Origin: Hyphomicrobiales bacterium
GTDB lineage: Bacteria > Pseudomonadota > Alphaproteobacteria > Rhizobiales > Rhizobiaceae
DNA: 64,000 bases
Assembly (NCBI GenBank): GCA_900469955.1
Contig: UBYX01000004.1
Span: 1-64,000, forward strand
Direction: 5' to 3'
The notes under the pieces were generated by a model that ran no database searches, was not told the origin of the DNA, and worked only from the letters and a program-made list of their open reading frames with translations. The position numbers and the translations under genes are program-made. The stretch's first letter is position 1, and every line of letters starts with the position of its first letter. Shown here piece by piece: positions 38,609-48,184 of this stretch.

Positions 38609-39571
38609 CTAAAGAGCTTCCACCTGTTTCGTTCCGGAACGTTCGCGCCAGATGATGAAGAGGCCGGACGCGACGATGATCAGTATGCCAAGCCATTTGG
38701 ATGCTGTGGGAAAATCGCCGAAGAGAGCGTAACCGAGCACAGTCGCGGAGATGATCTCGAAATACTGGAACGGTGCAAGCAGCGACAGCGGCGCCAGCCG
38801 GAAGGCCCGCACCACCAAGAGGTGCATGTAACCGGAAATGGAGCCGAGCAGAATCAGCAGGAAAAGCCCGAGCCACGACGAGGGGAGCGAAGGGGCAAAA
38901 TCGGCCGCCGCCATTCCGTTTCCCATGACGAGCGCAACACCGGTAAAGATCGTGCCGCCGATGCCCGCCATGGTCTGCATGACGAGCGGCGAATCGGCAT
39001 CGCCGATCGCACGGTTGAGGAACAGGTAGAGCGTGAAGAGAAAGGCGCAGGCTATCGGCAGAAGGGCCGTCCAGCCGAAGATCGCGTAGCTCGGCTGGAT
39101 GACGACCATGGCCCCGCAGAAACCCACGAGGATCGCGAGCCAGCGGCGCCAGCCGACTTTCTCCCTCAGGAAGATCGCGGACATCATGGTGAGCATGAAG
39201 GGTTCGACGAAATAGATAGCGAACACGTCGGCAAGCGGCATGTATTTGACCGCGACGAAGAACATCAGGCTGGCGCCTGCGTGCAGCACGCCGCGCAGCA
39301 GGTTCATCCAGGGGCGTTTGGCTCTGAAAACCGCGGCGCCCGTTACAGCCGCCAGCGGCAGGACGCAGACCAACTGGAAGAAGAAGCGGTAAAACGTCAC
39401 CTGTCCCGGCGACATGGATTCGAAGGTCGCCATGTATTTCGCGATCGCGTCCATCAGCGGCAGAATGAGCATGCAGACGGCCATGATGGCCATGCCCTTG
39501 AGCGGATTTTCGGATGTGGAGAAGGGCATGACGGCGCTTTCGAAGAAGGAAATTTCTTCAATCACAGCCAT
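38609..39571 (-). CDS. DMT-family transporter (two EamA domains)
   Basis: A 320-residue inner-membrane protein with ten predicted helices in two EamA repeats (MAIMAVCMLILPLMDAIAKY, and TVLGYALFGDFPTASKWLG in the second). The FAIYFVEPF and AFRLAPLSLLAPFQY segments are typical of RhaT/YdcZ-like exporters of metabolites. The substrate is unknown. The ATG at 39571 lacks a strong ribosome site; a start at 39529 is also possible. Confidence 0.88.
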   Translation of the reverse strand: MAVIEEISFFESAVMPFSTSENPLKGMAIMAVCMLILPLMDAIAKYMATFESMSPGQVTFYRFFFQLVCVLPLAAVTGAAVFRAKRPWMNLLRGVLHAGASLMFFVAVKYMPLADVFAIYFVEPFMLTMMSAIFLREKVGWRRWLAILVGFCGAMVVIQPSYAIFGWTALLPIACAFLFTLYLFLNRAIGDADSPLVMQTMAGIGGTIFTGVALVMGNGMAAADFAPSLPSSWLGLFLLILLGSISGYMHLLVVRAFRLAPLSLLAPFQYFEIISATVLGYALFGDFPTASKWLGILIIVASGLFIIWRERSGTKQVEAL

Positions 39572-39615
39572 TCGAAGGGTTCAAGCCGAGGACGCCGCAA
39601 GCATGGGCCAGACAG

Positions 39616-39639
39616 AAAAAAACCCGCCGAAGCGGGTTT
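39616..39639 (-). terminator. Rho-independent terminator of tRNA-Leu
   Basis: On the minus strand, CCCGC-TTCG-GCGGG is followed by seven T, three bases past the encoded CCA end. The TTCG tetraloop makes it very stable. Confidence 0.85.
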
Positions 39640-39642
39640 CTT

Positions 39643-39727
39643 TGGTGCGGTCGAGAAGACTCGAACTTCCACGGGTTGCCCCACAGCGACCTCAACGCTG
39701 CGCGTCTACCAATTCCGCCACGACCGC
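39643..39727 (-). tRNA. tRNA-Leu (anticodon GAG)
   Basis: An 85-nt tRNA on the minus strand, including an encoded CCA. The acceptor stem pairs GCGGTCG with CGACCGC. The anticodon stem CAGCG / CGCTG frames loop TTGAGGT with anticodon GAG. A long variable arm and the T-loop (GTTCGAGTC) mark it as class II tRNA-Leu. It reads CUC/CUU codons. Confidence 0.95.
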
Positions 39728-39902
39728 ATCGTGGTAGGTGCCGATTTGCGCCGGCGGGGCTGCATGTAGCAAAAGCATCTGGGGTGCACAAGTGCGCCGT
39801 GACAGATTTTTGGAGGATAAAAATCGCCTGTGGAAATGCCTATATCAAAACCGCCGAAAAGCCTCGTTTGCCGCGTCCCTTCGATATTGTAAGAAGACTT
39901 TC

Positions 39903-40622
39903 ATGTTGACCCGCACCGATCTCGATCTTTCCATGATGCCCCAGCCCGGCTCACCCCCGGTGCGCTGGCGTATTTCCGACGGCCTCGTATCCTATGAAGA
40001 GGCGATCAGGCAGATGGAGGACGAGGTGGCGGCAATTGCCGACGGGCGCGCCGACGAGCTTGTCTGGCTGCTCGAACATCCGCCGCTCTACACGGCCGGT
40101 ACAAGCGCCAATACCGCCGACCTGATCGAGCCGAATCGGTTTCCCGTCTTTGCGACGGGCCGGGGTGGCGAATATACCTATCATGGCCCCGGCCAGCGGG
40201 TCGCTTATGTGATGCTCGACCTCAAGCGGCGCCGCCAGGATGTGCGCGCCTATGTGGGGGCGCTCGAGGAAGTGGTGATCAACACGCTGGACTTGATGAA
40301 CGTGCGCGGAGAGCGGCGCGAGGACAGGGTGGGGGTCTGGGTGCGGCGACCGGAAAAACCGACGTTGCCGGATGGAAGCATGGCGGAGGACAAGATCGCG
40401 GCTCTCGGCATCCGCCTGCGGCGCTGGGTAAGCTTCCACGGCCTGTCGCTCAATGTCGATCCGGATCTCTCCCACTTCAGCGGTATCGTGCCGTGCGGAA
40501 TCAGCACCTATGGCGTCACGAGCCTCGTCGACCTCGGTTTGCCCGTGATGATGGCGGATGTGGACATACGCCTGCGAGAGGCTTTTGAAGGCGTGTTTGG
40601 ACCGACGGTATCGGAAAGCTGA
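39903..40622 (+). CDS. lipB: Lipoyl(octanoyl) transferase
   Basis: A 239-residue enzyme that moves octanoate from acyl carrier protein to lipoyl domains, including GcvH. It has the family motif [22 protein letters not shown] in outline, the catalytic Cys (C198 in IVPCGI) and the catalytic Lys (K164 in [10 protein letters not shown]). The ATG at 39903 follows AAGA; the frame is open further upstream across the tRNA promoter region without coding sense. Confidence 0.94.
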   Translation: MLTRTDLDLSMMPQPGSPPVRWRISDGLVSYEEAIRQMEDEVAAIADGRADELVWLLEHPPLYTAGTSANTADLIEPNRFPVFATGRGGEYTYHGPGQRVAYVMLDLKRRRQDVRAYVGALEEVVINTLDLMNVRGERREDRVGVWVRRPEKPTLPDGSMAEDKIAALGIRLRRWVSFHGLSLNVDPDLSHFSGIVPCGISTYGVTSLVDLGLPVMMADVDIRLREAFEGVFGPTVSES

Positions 40623-40635
40623 CAAGGGGAGGCAT

Positions 40636-41058
40636 ATGGTGGACATAAAGGTCAAGGCTCGGCCGATCGGCGCTAAAGCGGTCCTCGGACGCCTTGGTCA
40701 CCCGCGGGTGACAAGCGCGACTAAGGGCGGACTGGAGGTCGTCACCGGCGCCTCCGAACCCGGCTTCAATCCGCTCGACCTGATGTTCGCTTCGCTCGCC
40801 TCCTGCCTCGTCCTGAGCGGGCGGATCGCCGCAAGCAAGCTCGGCATGTTGGATAAACTGACCGAGGTCAGGGCTTATGTGACCGGCGAGAAAGCCCATG
40901 AGGAGCCGTCTCGTATTGTCCGGTTCATCGTGAGCCTGGAAGTCGACGGGGAACTGACGGCAAGTCAAAAAGCCGAAATTGCTCATATGGCGGAAGAGAT
41001 CTGCACCGTCAGTAATACGCTGAAAGGGTCGCCCGAGTTCTCGGTGGAAATCGCCTAG
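40636..41058 (+). CDS. OsmC family peroxide-stress protein
   Basis: A 140-residue OsmC/Ohr-fold protein. The two reactive cysteines are in LASLASCLVLSG and EEICTVSNTL. Such proteins reduce organic hydroperoxides as dimers. AAGGGGAGG precedes the ATG, 14 bp after lipB. Its stop overlaps the convergent BON-domain gene by 4 bp. Confidence 0.9.
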   Translation: MVDIKVKARPIGAKAVLGRLGHPRVTSATKGGLEVVTGASEPGFNPLDLMFASLASCLVLSGRIAASKLGMLDKLTEVRAYVTGEKAHEEPSRIVRFIVSLEVDGELTASQKAEIAHMAEEICTVSNTLKGSPEFSVEIA

Positions 41059-41552
41059 TCGTCATCCGGTATCCGGCTGTCGACACCGGCAAGCCTGAGA
41101 TTGTTCACGACCTGCCGGCCCCCCGCGATCGTCTGGATGTGACGGCCGATCTTGCGTGACGTCGCCGCATCGTCCACCACGCCTTCAAGCGTCACTACGC
41201 CGCCGTCGACATGGACGTCGACCGCCTCCATGGGAACGACATCTAGGCTCTCGATTGCATCGGTAATCCGCTCTTCGAGGTCATCCGAATCTGCCAGGCC
41301 TTCCGTAGCCGGGGAATCGCTATCGATGACCGGTTCCTCCAGTCCGTCGAAACCAGCCTCGTCCACATGATAGCCTCGATTGCGGTCGCTATCGAAATTG
41401 GCTTTGGGATCGCCATAGGCGGCGTTGTCGACAGGACGCGCACCGGCACCCGCTGCATCATCATAGGGCCAGCCTTCACCGATGTTGCGGTCGTCGTAAT
41501 CGCGAAAATCCTCTTCGCGGGAAATGTCGTCAACTTTCCGCTTGGACGGCAT
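41055..41552 (-). CDS. BON-domain protein with long acidic N-terminus
   Basis: A 165-residue protein. The N-terminal 90 residues are very acidic and disorder-prone; the C-terminal BON domain holds DAIESLDVVPMEAVDVHV-type strands and the key VVTLEGVVDDAATSRKI glycine pattern. BON domains bind membranes or small ligands and are stress-linked (OsmY-like). The ATG at 41552 has CAGGAGAA upstream. A second BON gene follows on the same strand. Confidence 0.85.
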   Translation of the reverse strand: MPSKRKVDDISREEDFRDYDDRNIGEGWPYDDAAGAGARPVDNAAYGDPKANFDSDRNRGYHVDEAGFDGLEEPVIDSDSPATEGLADSDDLEERITDAIESLDVVPMEAVDVHVDGGVVTLEGVVDDAATSRKIGRHIQTIAGGRQVVNNLRLAGVDSRIPDDD

Positions 41553-41616
41553 GGTGTTCTCCTGTCGGTTCTGTATTGGACCCGGCGCACCAGCAGATGC
41601 GCCGGGTAGATTAGCC

Positions 41617-41874
41617 TCAATGGCTCGTGGATGTGCCATTCTTGTTACCCGTCAGGGTCAGATGGCTTTCGACATCATGCACGCCATCCACGGTTTCCGC
41701 GCTCAGCACCGCCTTGCGGGCCGAAAACACGGTGTCCACAGAACCTTCCAGGACGATCTTCGTTCCCTCGGCATGCGGTTCTATCGCCGAGGCATCGACA
41801 TCCGGCAGGGCAGCCAGACGCTCGGCGACCTTCCGCTCGAGTTCGGCCCCACTCTTGCCTTGAGATACACTCAT
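41617..41874 (-). CDS. Small BON-domain protein
   Basis: An 85-residue protein consisting of one BON domain: LERKVAERLAALPDVDAS, then KIVLEGSVDTVFSARKAV and VHDVESHLTLTG. No signal peptide is seen. The ATG at 41874 follows GAGGAGCG. Two BON genes in tandem, next to an OsmC gene, suggest a cell-envelope or osmotic stress group. Confidence 0.85.
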   Translation of the reverse strand: MSVSQGKSGAELERKVAERLAALPDVDASAIEPHAEGTKIVLEGSVDTVFSARKAVLSAETVDGVHDVESHLTLTGNKNGTSTSH

Positions 41875-41938
41875 CGTATCGCTCCTCATGGCTTGCGAGC
41901 GCAAAACGAGCGAAAGCAGTTTTGGTTCGACGCCTGCC

Positions 41939-42430
41939 TTAAATTCCCTTTTCCCACTTGCGGGAGAGGCGGTCGCGTTTCAGCCGGGACAGGCGCTTCA
42001 GCCAGAAGATGCCGTCGAGCTGATCGATCTCGTGCTGCATGCATATGGCATAAAAACCTTCGGCGTCTTCCTCCTGGTGCGCACCGTCGAGATCCTGATA
42101 GCGAAAACGGATTTCTCTTGGCCTCTCGACCTCATCGGTAGCACCCGGCATGGAGACACTGCCTTCCATGTGCCGCATGGTTTCGGCGGAAAAGGACAGG
42201 ACCTCCGGATTGACGTAGAAGCGTGGGCCGATCTCGCTGGACAACTCCAGCACCACGAGACGCGTCAACACGCCGACATGTGCGGCGGTTATGCCGACGC
42301 CGGGCGCTGCGCGCATGGTATCGAGAAGATCGCGGGCGAGGGTGCCGAGCTCACCGTCAAAGACGGTGACCGATGCGCAGGGCCTCATGAGGTCCGGATG
42401 AGGATATCTGAGAATGGGACGAATGGTCAT
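41939..42430 (-). CDS. Peptide deformylase-like protein lacking metal ligands
   Basis: A 163-residue homologue of peptide deformylase. The three family motifs are recognisable but altered: motif 1 is GVGITAAHVG (44-53), motif 2 is EGSVS instead of EGCLS (S91 for the metal Cys), and motif 3 is HEIDQ instead of HEIDH (Q137 for a metal His). Without two of three ligands it should not bind iron or zinc normally, so it is probably not a working deformylase. The ATG at 42430 is chosen; the upstream extension is atypical. Confidence 0.87.
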   Translation of the reverse strand: MTIRPILRYPHPDLMRPCASVTVFDGELGTLARDLLDTMRAAPGVGITAAHVGVLTRLVVLELSSEIGPRFYVNPEVLSFSAETMRHMEGSVSMPGATDEVERPREIRFRYQDLDGAHQEEDAEGFYAICMQHEIDQLDGIFWLKRLSRLKRDRLSRKWEKGI

Positions 42431-42635
42431 GATGGAATTCCTCTCGCCGGCGGCCGGACATTGCATGCGCCTTTGCCATATCCTTTTGCCATGCGGACTG
42501 GACCCGGGCGACCATTTGTTCTAGCAGGAAAACCGGTGGTATGGGCAGTCGCTCCGGATCGAGCTATCCGGTTGTTGACAATATGCTTTTAGCCGCCATT
42601 CTCCTTACGTCGGATACCAGCAGCGAGGGCGGCAG

Positions 42636-44051
42636 ATGAGCGATACCGGCGAAGAGCACCGCCTGCGCACCAAGACCGACGAAGCGGGTGGCGACATCTA
42701 TTCCGAGGACGGCTCCATCCGCGCCGATTTTCTGGCCATGGTCGGCGCCGCAATCGCCGATCGCGACGTGCTTTTCCTGCGGAGCCACGTCGCACGGCTG
42801 CACGAATCGGAACTCGGCGACCTTCTTGAAGCCATTTTGCCAGACCAGCGCCTTGCGCTGGTCAAACTGCTCGGCGACCACTTCGATCTGACCGCACTGA
42901 CCGAGGTTGACGAAGCGATCCGCATGGAGATCGTCGACCAGATGCCGAATGCGCAGATCGCCGCGGCCATCGGCGATCTCGATTCGGACGACGCGGTCTA
43001 CATCCTTGAAGACCTCGATCAGGAAGACCGGGAGGAGATTCTCGCGCAGCTGCCGTTCACCGAACGGGTGAGGCTGCGCCGGGCACTTGACTATCCCGAG
43101 CAATCGGCCGGCCGCCGGATGCAGACGGAATTCGTCGCCGTGCCGCCATTCTGGACCGTCGGCCAGACAATCGACTATATGCGCGATGAGGAGGACCTGC
43201 CGGAAAGCTTCACGCAGATCTTCGTCATCGACCCGACGTTCAAGCTGCTCGGCGTGCTCGACCTCGACCGTATCCTGCGCGCCAAGCGGCAGGTGAAGAT
43301 CGAGACGATCATGCGGGAGACGAACTATCCGATCCCGGCCGATATGGACCAGGAAGAGGCTGCCCAGCTCTTCGAACAATACGACCTTCTGTCGGCCGCC
43401 GTGGTCGATGAAAATGGCAGGCTCGTCGGCGTGCTCACCATCGACGACGTCGTCGACGTGATCCAGGAGGAGGCGGAAGAGGACATCATGCGCCTGTCGG
43501 GCGTCGGCGATGAAGAACTTTCCGACTCCGTCACGCAGACATCGAGGTCGCGCGTGCCGTGGCTGCTGATCAATCTCTTCACCGCCTTCATCTCCGCCTC
43601 CGTCATCTCCCTTTTCGAGGCGACCATCGAGGAAGTGGTGGCATTAGCGATCCTGATGCCGATCGTCGCCGGCATGGGGGGCAATGCAGGTTCCCAGACG
43701 ATGACCGTGACGGTGCGGGCGCTCGCTACCCGCAACCTCGACATCCACAATGCCTGGCGCGTCGCCCGCCGCGAGGCGGGCGTCGGTCTCATCAACGGCG
43801 TGGTGATCGGCTGCCTTGTAGGGATGGTGGCGGGCTTATGGTTCCATGACATCAACATCGGCGGGCTGATCGCCACGGCCATGCTGATCAACATGTTCGC
43901 GGCCGCCATGGCCGGCATCATGATTCCGCTGGTCCTCGATCGGGCCGGCGCCGATCCCGCGGTGTCTTCTGCGGTTTTCGTCACGGCGATTACCGATACG
44001 ACCGGATTTTTCTCGTTTCTCGGCCTGGCGACGCTCTGGCTGCTGGGCTGA
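42636..44051 (+). CDS. mgtE: Magnesium transporter MgtE
   Basis: A 471-residue magnesium channel. The N-terminal superhelical domain is followed by two CBS domains (FVIDPTFKLLGVLDLDRIL; VVDENGRLVGVLTIDDVVDV) and a C-terminal membrane domain with five helices (MPIVAGMGGNAGSQTMTV). Magnesium bound between the CBS and N domains closes the channel. No M-box riboswitch is apparent in the 169-bp upstream spacer, although a weak TTGACA-containing promoter is possible near 42575. Confidence 0.95.
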   Translation: MSDTGEEHRLRTKTDEAGGDIYSEDGSIRADFLAMVGAAIADRDVLFLRSHVARLHESELGDLLEAILPDQRLALVKLLGDHFDLTALTEVDEAIRMEIVDQMPNAQIAAAIGDLDSDDAVYILEDLDQEDREEILAQLPFTERVRLRRALDYPEQSAGRRMQTEFVAVPPFWTVGQTIDYMRDEEDLPESFTQIFVIDPTFKLLGVLDLDRILRAKRQVKIETIMRETNYPIPADMDQEEAAQLFEQYDLLSAAVVDENGRLVGVLTIDDVVDVIQEEAEEDIMRLSGVGDEELSDSVTQTSRSRVPWLLINLFTAFISASVISLFEATIEEVVALAILMPIVAGMGGNAGSQTMTVTVRALATRNLDIHNAWRVARREAGVGLINGVVIGCLVGMVAGLWFHDINIGGLIATAMLINMFAAAMAGIMIPLVLDRAGADPAVSSAVFVTAITDTTGFFSFLGLATLWLLG

Positions 44052-44061
44052 CCCTGCGAAA

Positions 44062-44085
44062 ATTGACTGTTACGTAAAAGTCAAT
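44062..44085. promoter_or_regulatory. Palindromic operator over the MerR gene promoter
   Basis: A 24-bp palindrome, 11 of 12 base pairs matched, consists of ATTGACT and AGTCAAT arms around TTACGTAA. It spans the -35 (TTGACT, 44063-44068) and the 17-bp spacer before a -10 (TATTTT, 44086-44091). It lies 33 bp before the MerR-type gene, so autorepression is likely. It resembles LiuR-type motifs. Confidence 0.75.
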
Positions 44086-44117
44086 TATTTTCGTCTCACG
44101 AGTAGCAGGATGGGATC

Positions 44118-44504
44118 GTGAACAAATATTATAGCATAACGGAGCTGACGCGCGAATTCGGCGTTTCGACCCGCACGCTTCGTTTCTACGAGGATGAAGG
44201 CCTTCTCCAGCCCGACCGACGGGGCCGCACCCGGCTTTTCCGCGCGGCGGACCGGCGGCTGCTCCAGGAAATCCTGCGCGGCCGACGGATCGGCTTCACG
44301 ATCGCCGAGATCCGCGAGATCATCAAGGTCTACAAGGAGCCGCCGGGCGAGCTCGGCCAGCTCAAGCTGATGATGAAGCGCATCGACGAGAAGCGCGAGG
44401 AGCTTCGCCAGAAGCGCAAGGACATCGACGAGACGCTCGACGAGCTCAACAATGCAGAAGAGGCCTGCCTGACGCGGCTGGCTGAGATCGGCGTGGGCAC
44501 CTGA
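44118..44504 (+). CDS. MerR-family transcriptional regulator (LiuR-like)
   Basis: A 128-residue regulator with MerR helix-turn-helix (YSITELTREFGVSTRTLRFYEDEGLLQP) and a coiled-coil dimerisation helix (MMKRIDEKREELRQKRKDIDETL), outlined here. A single C-terminal Cys follows. The size and the TTACGTAA operator resemble LiuR/PsrA-like controllers of branched-chain amino acid and fatty acid breakdown, but no such genes are adjacent. The target is therefore unknown. Confidence 0.87.
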   Translation: MNKYYSITELTREFGVSTRTLRFYEDEGLLQPDRRGRTRLFRAADRRLLQEILRGRRIGFTIAEIREIIKVYKEPPGELGQLKLMMKRIDEKREELRQKRKDIDETLDELNNAEEACLTRLAEIGVGT

Positions 44505-44513
44505 TCCTCATCA

Positions 44514-45500
44514 TTATTGCGCCTCTATGGAGCACTGCTGCGCGAGCGACTGGACGCGGTCATCCTGCGGCGACACCTGGCCGGATTGCAGCGGAACGAG
44601 CAGCGATTGCGAGATCAGCCGGTCCGCCGTGCAGCCGCAGAAGCGCTGGCAGAGACCGGGATCATTATTTTCGCCGCGGCAGGCTGCTTCGCAGCTGAAC
44701 ATGTAGCCGACGCGGGGATCCGGCGGCGGCGCCGGCTGCACCAGCGAGAACAGATAGACCGCAGCGATCAGCACCGGTTGGTGCAGGAGATAGATGACGA
44801 GGCTGTGCCGCCCGGCCTTCGAAAGAAGGTTCGGCGTCGTTTGCGCGGCGGCGAGGCGCGGCAGCCAGTACCTTGTTATCGCCAGCCGTGTCGCGGCTAT
44901 ACCTGCCAGCAAGGCGGCGACCCAGGGATACAGCGGTACATAATCATTCGAGCGCGGCGGTATTTCCGCAAAACCCAGCCAGGCAAGGAACCGCGTGTTG
45001 AAAATGGCCGAATCGAGAACGCCGGGAATCAGAGCGTAGTTGGCGAGCATTGCAGCGACGATCGCCACCACCGCTCCGGCGGTGAACAGGACAGGCAGAC
45101 GCAGGAAGGCAAGGCCGATCAGGCTCGATAGAGCGATATTGTGCAGGATGCCGAAATAGATCCACTCATTGGGGAAGGCGAACCATGTGGCGATGCTGAT
45201 GGCCAATGCCGCGCCCGCGACGAGCGCAAAACGGTTCCAGAAGGAGCGCCATCTGATCACCGGGAAATGCGCAAGAACCAGACTGACGCCGGCCAGGAAC
45301 AGGAAGGAGCTCGCAATCGCGCGAGCATAGATGCGAAAGAAGCCCTGCGTTGCGGTTCCAGGCTCCAGATAGCCGAAGAACTCGAGGTCCCAGGTAAAGT
45401 GGTAGGTCGCCATGGCGACGAGAGCGACACCGCGCAGCGTATCGATGAGCGTGATGCGTGGTGCGCGCAACATGGGGCCGGGGTTATCTGCAACGGTCAC
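44514..45500 (-). CDS. Heparan-alpha-glucosaminide acetyltransferase-like membrane protein (DUF1624)
   Basis: A 328-residue multi-helix membrane protein. The opening RITLIDTLRGVALVAMATYHFTWDLEFFGY carries the family's key His (YHFTWDL). It belongs to the HGSNAT/DUF1624 acyltransferase group, whose role in bacteria is poorly known. Unusually it ends in a Cys-rich tail (CEAACRGENND, CQRFCGC) with five or six Cys after the last helix, possibly metal- or disulfide-binding. It converges with the MerR gene. Confidence 0.8.
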   Translation of the reverse strand: MTVADNPGPMLRAPRITLIDTLRGVALVAMATYHFTWDLEFFGYLEPGTATQGFFRIYARAIASSFLFLAGVSLVLAHFPVIRWRSFWNRFALVAGAALAISIATWFAFPNEWIYFGILHNIALSSLIGLAFLRLPVLFTAGAVVAIVAAMLANYALIPGVLDSAIFNTRFLAWLGFAEIPPRSNDYVPLYPWVAALLAGIAATRLAITRYWLPRLAAAQTTPNLLSKAGRHSLVIYLLHQPVLIAAVYLFSLVQPAPPPDPRVGYMFSCEAACRGENNDPGLCQRFCGCTADRLISQSLLVPLQSGQVSPQDDRVQSLAQQCSIEAQ

Positions 45501-45512
45501 TGACGGCCTTTC

Positions 45513-46223
45513 TCAGTTACTGCGAATCTCGTCCATGATCGCCAGCCGCGCCTCGGAGAAATACTGGCGACGAGCGAGCACGAAGATGACGAACAGGGTC
45601 ATCGCCATGAACATATAGGGGCCGGCGAACCAGCCGAGGTAACCGACGGACAAAAAGAGCGCCCTGAGCCCGGCATTGAAGTGCTTCGCTGCGATGGTGT
45701 TCATGCGTACCACCTGATCGGCGGCACGTTCGGCGGCAGCCCGATCGACATTGGTGTCGTGCATCATCGGCAGCGCGCCGAACAAAATGGTGCAGTAGTT
45801 GAAAAGCCGGTACGACCAGCCGAACTTGAAGAAGGCGTAGCCGAACAGGAACGTCAGGCCGGCCACCTTAATCTCGAAAGCCGTACGTCCGCCGTAAGCG
45901 ACGAGCGGCAGGCTGCTGAACACGGCTTCGACCTGATCGGTCGCCCCCAGCAATGCAAAACAGCCGCCGATCGCGAAAATCGACGTCGAGGCGAAAAAGG
46001 CGGTGCCGTTCTGCAGCCCCGCCATGATCTGGGTGTCGATCATCTTCAGATCGCGACGCAAGGAATTGTAGATCCACAGCTTGCGTCGCTCGGCCATGGC
46101 GCGGTTGAGGCTGGAGCGCGGAAAGAAGCGGGCTCCCGCACCGGCAGTGATCCAGGAGTACGCGGCCCAGAGCAGAGCGAAGAGGGCAAGCGCGATATAA
46201 TCAGCGGTCGTCATGGTGCTCAC
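45513..46223 (-). CDS. DUF599 family membrane protein
   Basis: A 236-residue membrane protein of DUF599, with an N-terminal helix (YIALALFALLWAAYSWIT) and three or four further helices, plus the RRDLKMIDTQIMAGLQNGTAFFAS segment diagnostic for the family in outline. Function unknown. It lies 13 bp upstream of the DUF1624 gene on the same strand and is probably co-transcribed. Confidence 0.87.
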   Translation of the reverse strand: MSTMTTADYIALALFALLWAAYSWITAGAGARFFPRSSLNRAMAERRKLWIYNSLRRDLKMIDTQIMAGLQNGTAFFASTSIFAIGGCFALLGATDQVEAVFSSLPLVAYGGRTAFEIKVAGLTFLFGYAFFKFGWSYRLFNYCTILFGALPMMHDTNVDRAAAERAADQVVRMNTIAAKHFNAGLRALFLSVGYLGWFAGPYMFMAMTLFVIFVLARRQYFSEARLAIMDEIRSN

Positions 46224-46444
46224 CGGGCGGGAATCGGTCCATGCCTTCCGTCATGCGTTGTTTCCTCTCTATCGGCAAGTGCGGCGGGAACCTGGCACGG
46301 GTCCGCACGTTCAATTTTGATAAAGCTGTGGCCAGCGCCATTTTTCCGCCATCTTCGTTATTGCGAAAGCGGATGGAGTTTAATAAACGGTTAGCCATGG
46401 CGGTCCGTGAGGACGTTAAAATGCGACATTCCGACGGAGACCAA

Positions 46445-46546
46445 ATGGAAGAAACTGTGGAGAAATCCTGCTGGGGCGTCACCATCAAGGCGCTGGCGGG
46501 GTTTGCGGGCGCTTTGGCTCTTGCCTACCTGTTCGGCGCTATCTGA
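46445..46546 (+). CDS. Small single-helix membrane protein
   Basis: A 33-residue peptide: a charged start (MEETVEKSCWGVTIKALAG), then a hydrophobic helix (FAGALALAYLFGAI). GGAG lies five bases before the ATG at 46445; an alternative ATG at 46421 gives 41 residues. A strong terminator follows at 46577, supporting a separate transcript. Function unknown. Confidence 0.45.
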   Translation: MEETVEKSCWGVTIKALAGFAGALALAYLFGAI

Positions 46547-46576
46547 TTTTCGCCCATAAATAGATTTCCATTCACT

Positions 46577-46605
46577 CGGCGTGGTATTCGAACCACGCCG
46601 TTTCT
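46577..46605 (+). terminator. Rho-independent terminator before sdaA
   Basis: A 9-bp stem (CGGCGTGGT / ACCACGCCG) with a 6-nt loop is followed by TTTCT. It probably ends the small membrane-protein transcript. Confidence 0.65.
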
Positions 46606-46713
46606 ATTTGTGCTTATGTCGCGGCCGTCAAAAGGGATGTCGGGCAGTCGCCGAAGCAGCCGGCACGCCTGACATAGACTCGGGGCCATAACCGCATCAG
46701 TGCCGGGATCGCC

Positions 46714-48114
<1,401 letters not shown>

Positions 48115-48184
48115 GTCGTTTCGTCGCTGTGGAGTGATCGAGCAAACGCTTGACCGCGCGCCCGGATGGGTCTCCAACAAACCC

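Noticed and set aside
42467-42635. Magnesium (M-box) riboswitch before mgtE
   Set aside because: The 169-bp spacer has no recognisable M-box core; only a weak promoter is possible.
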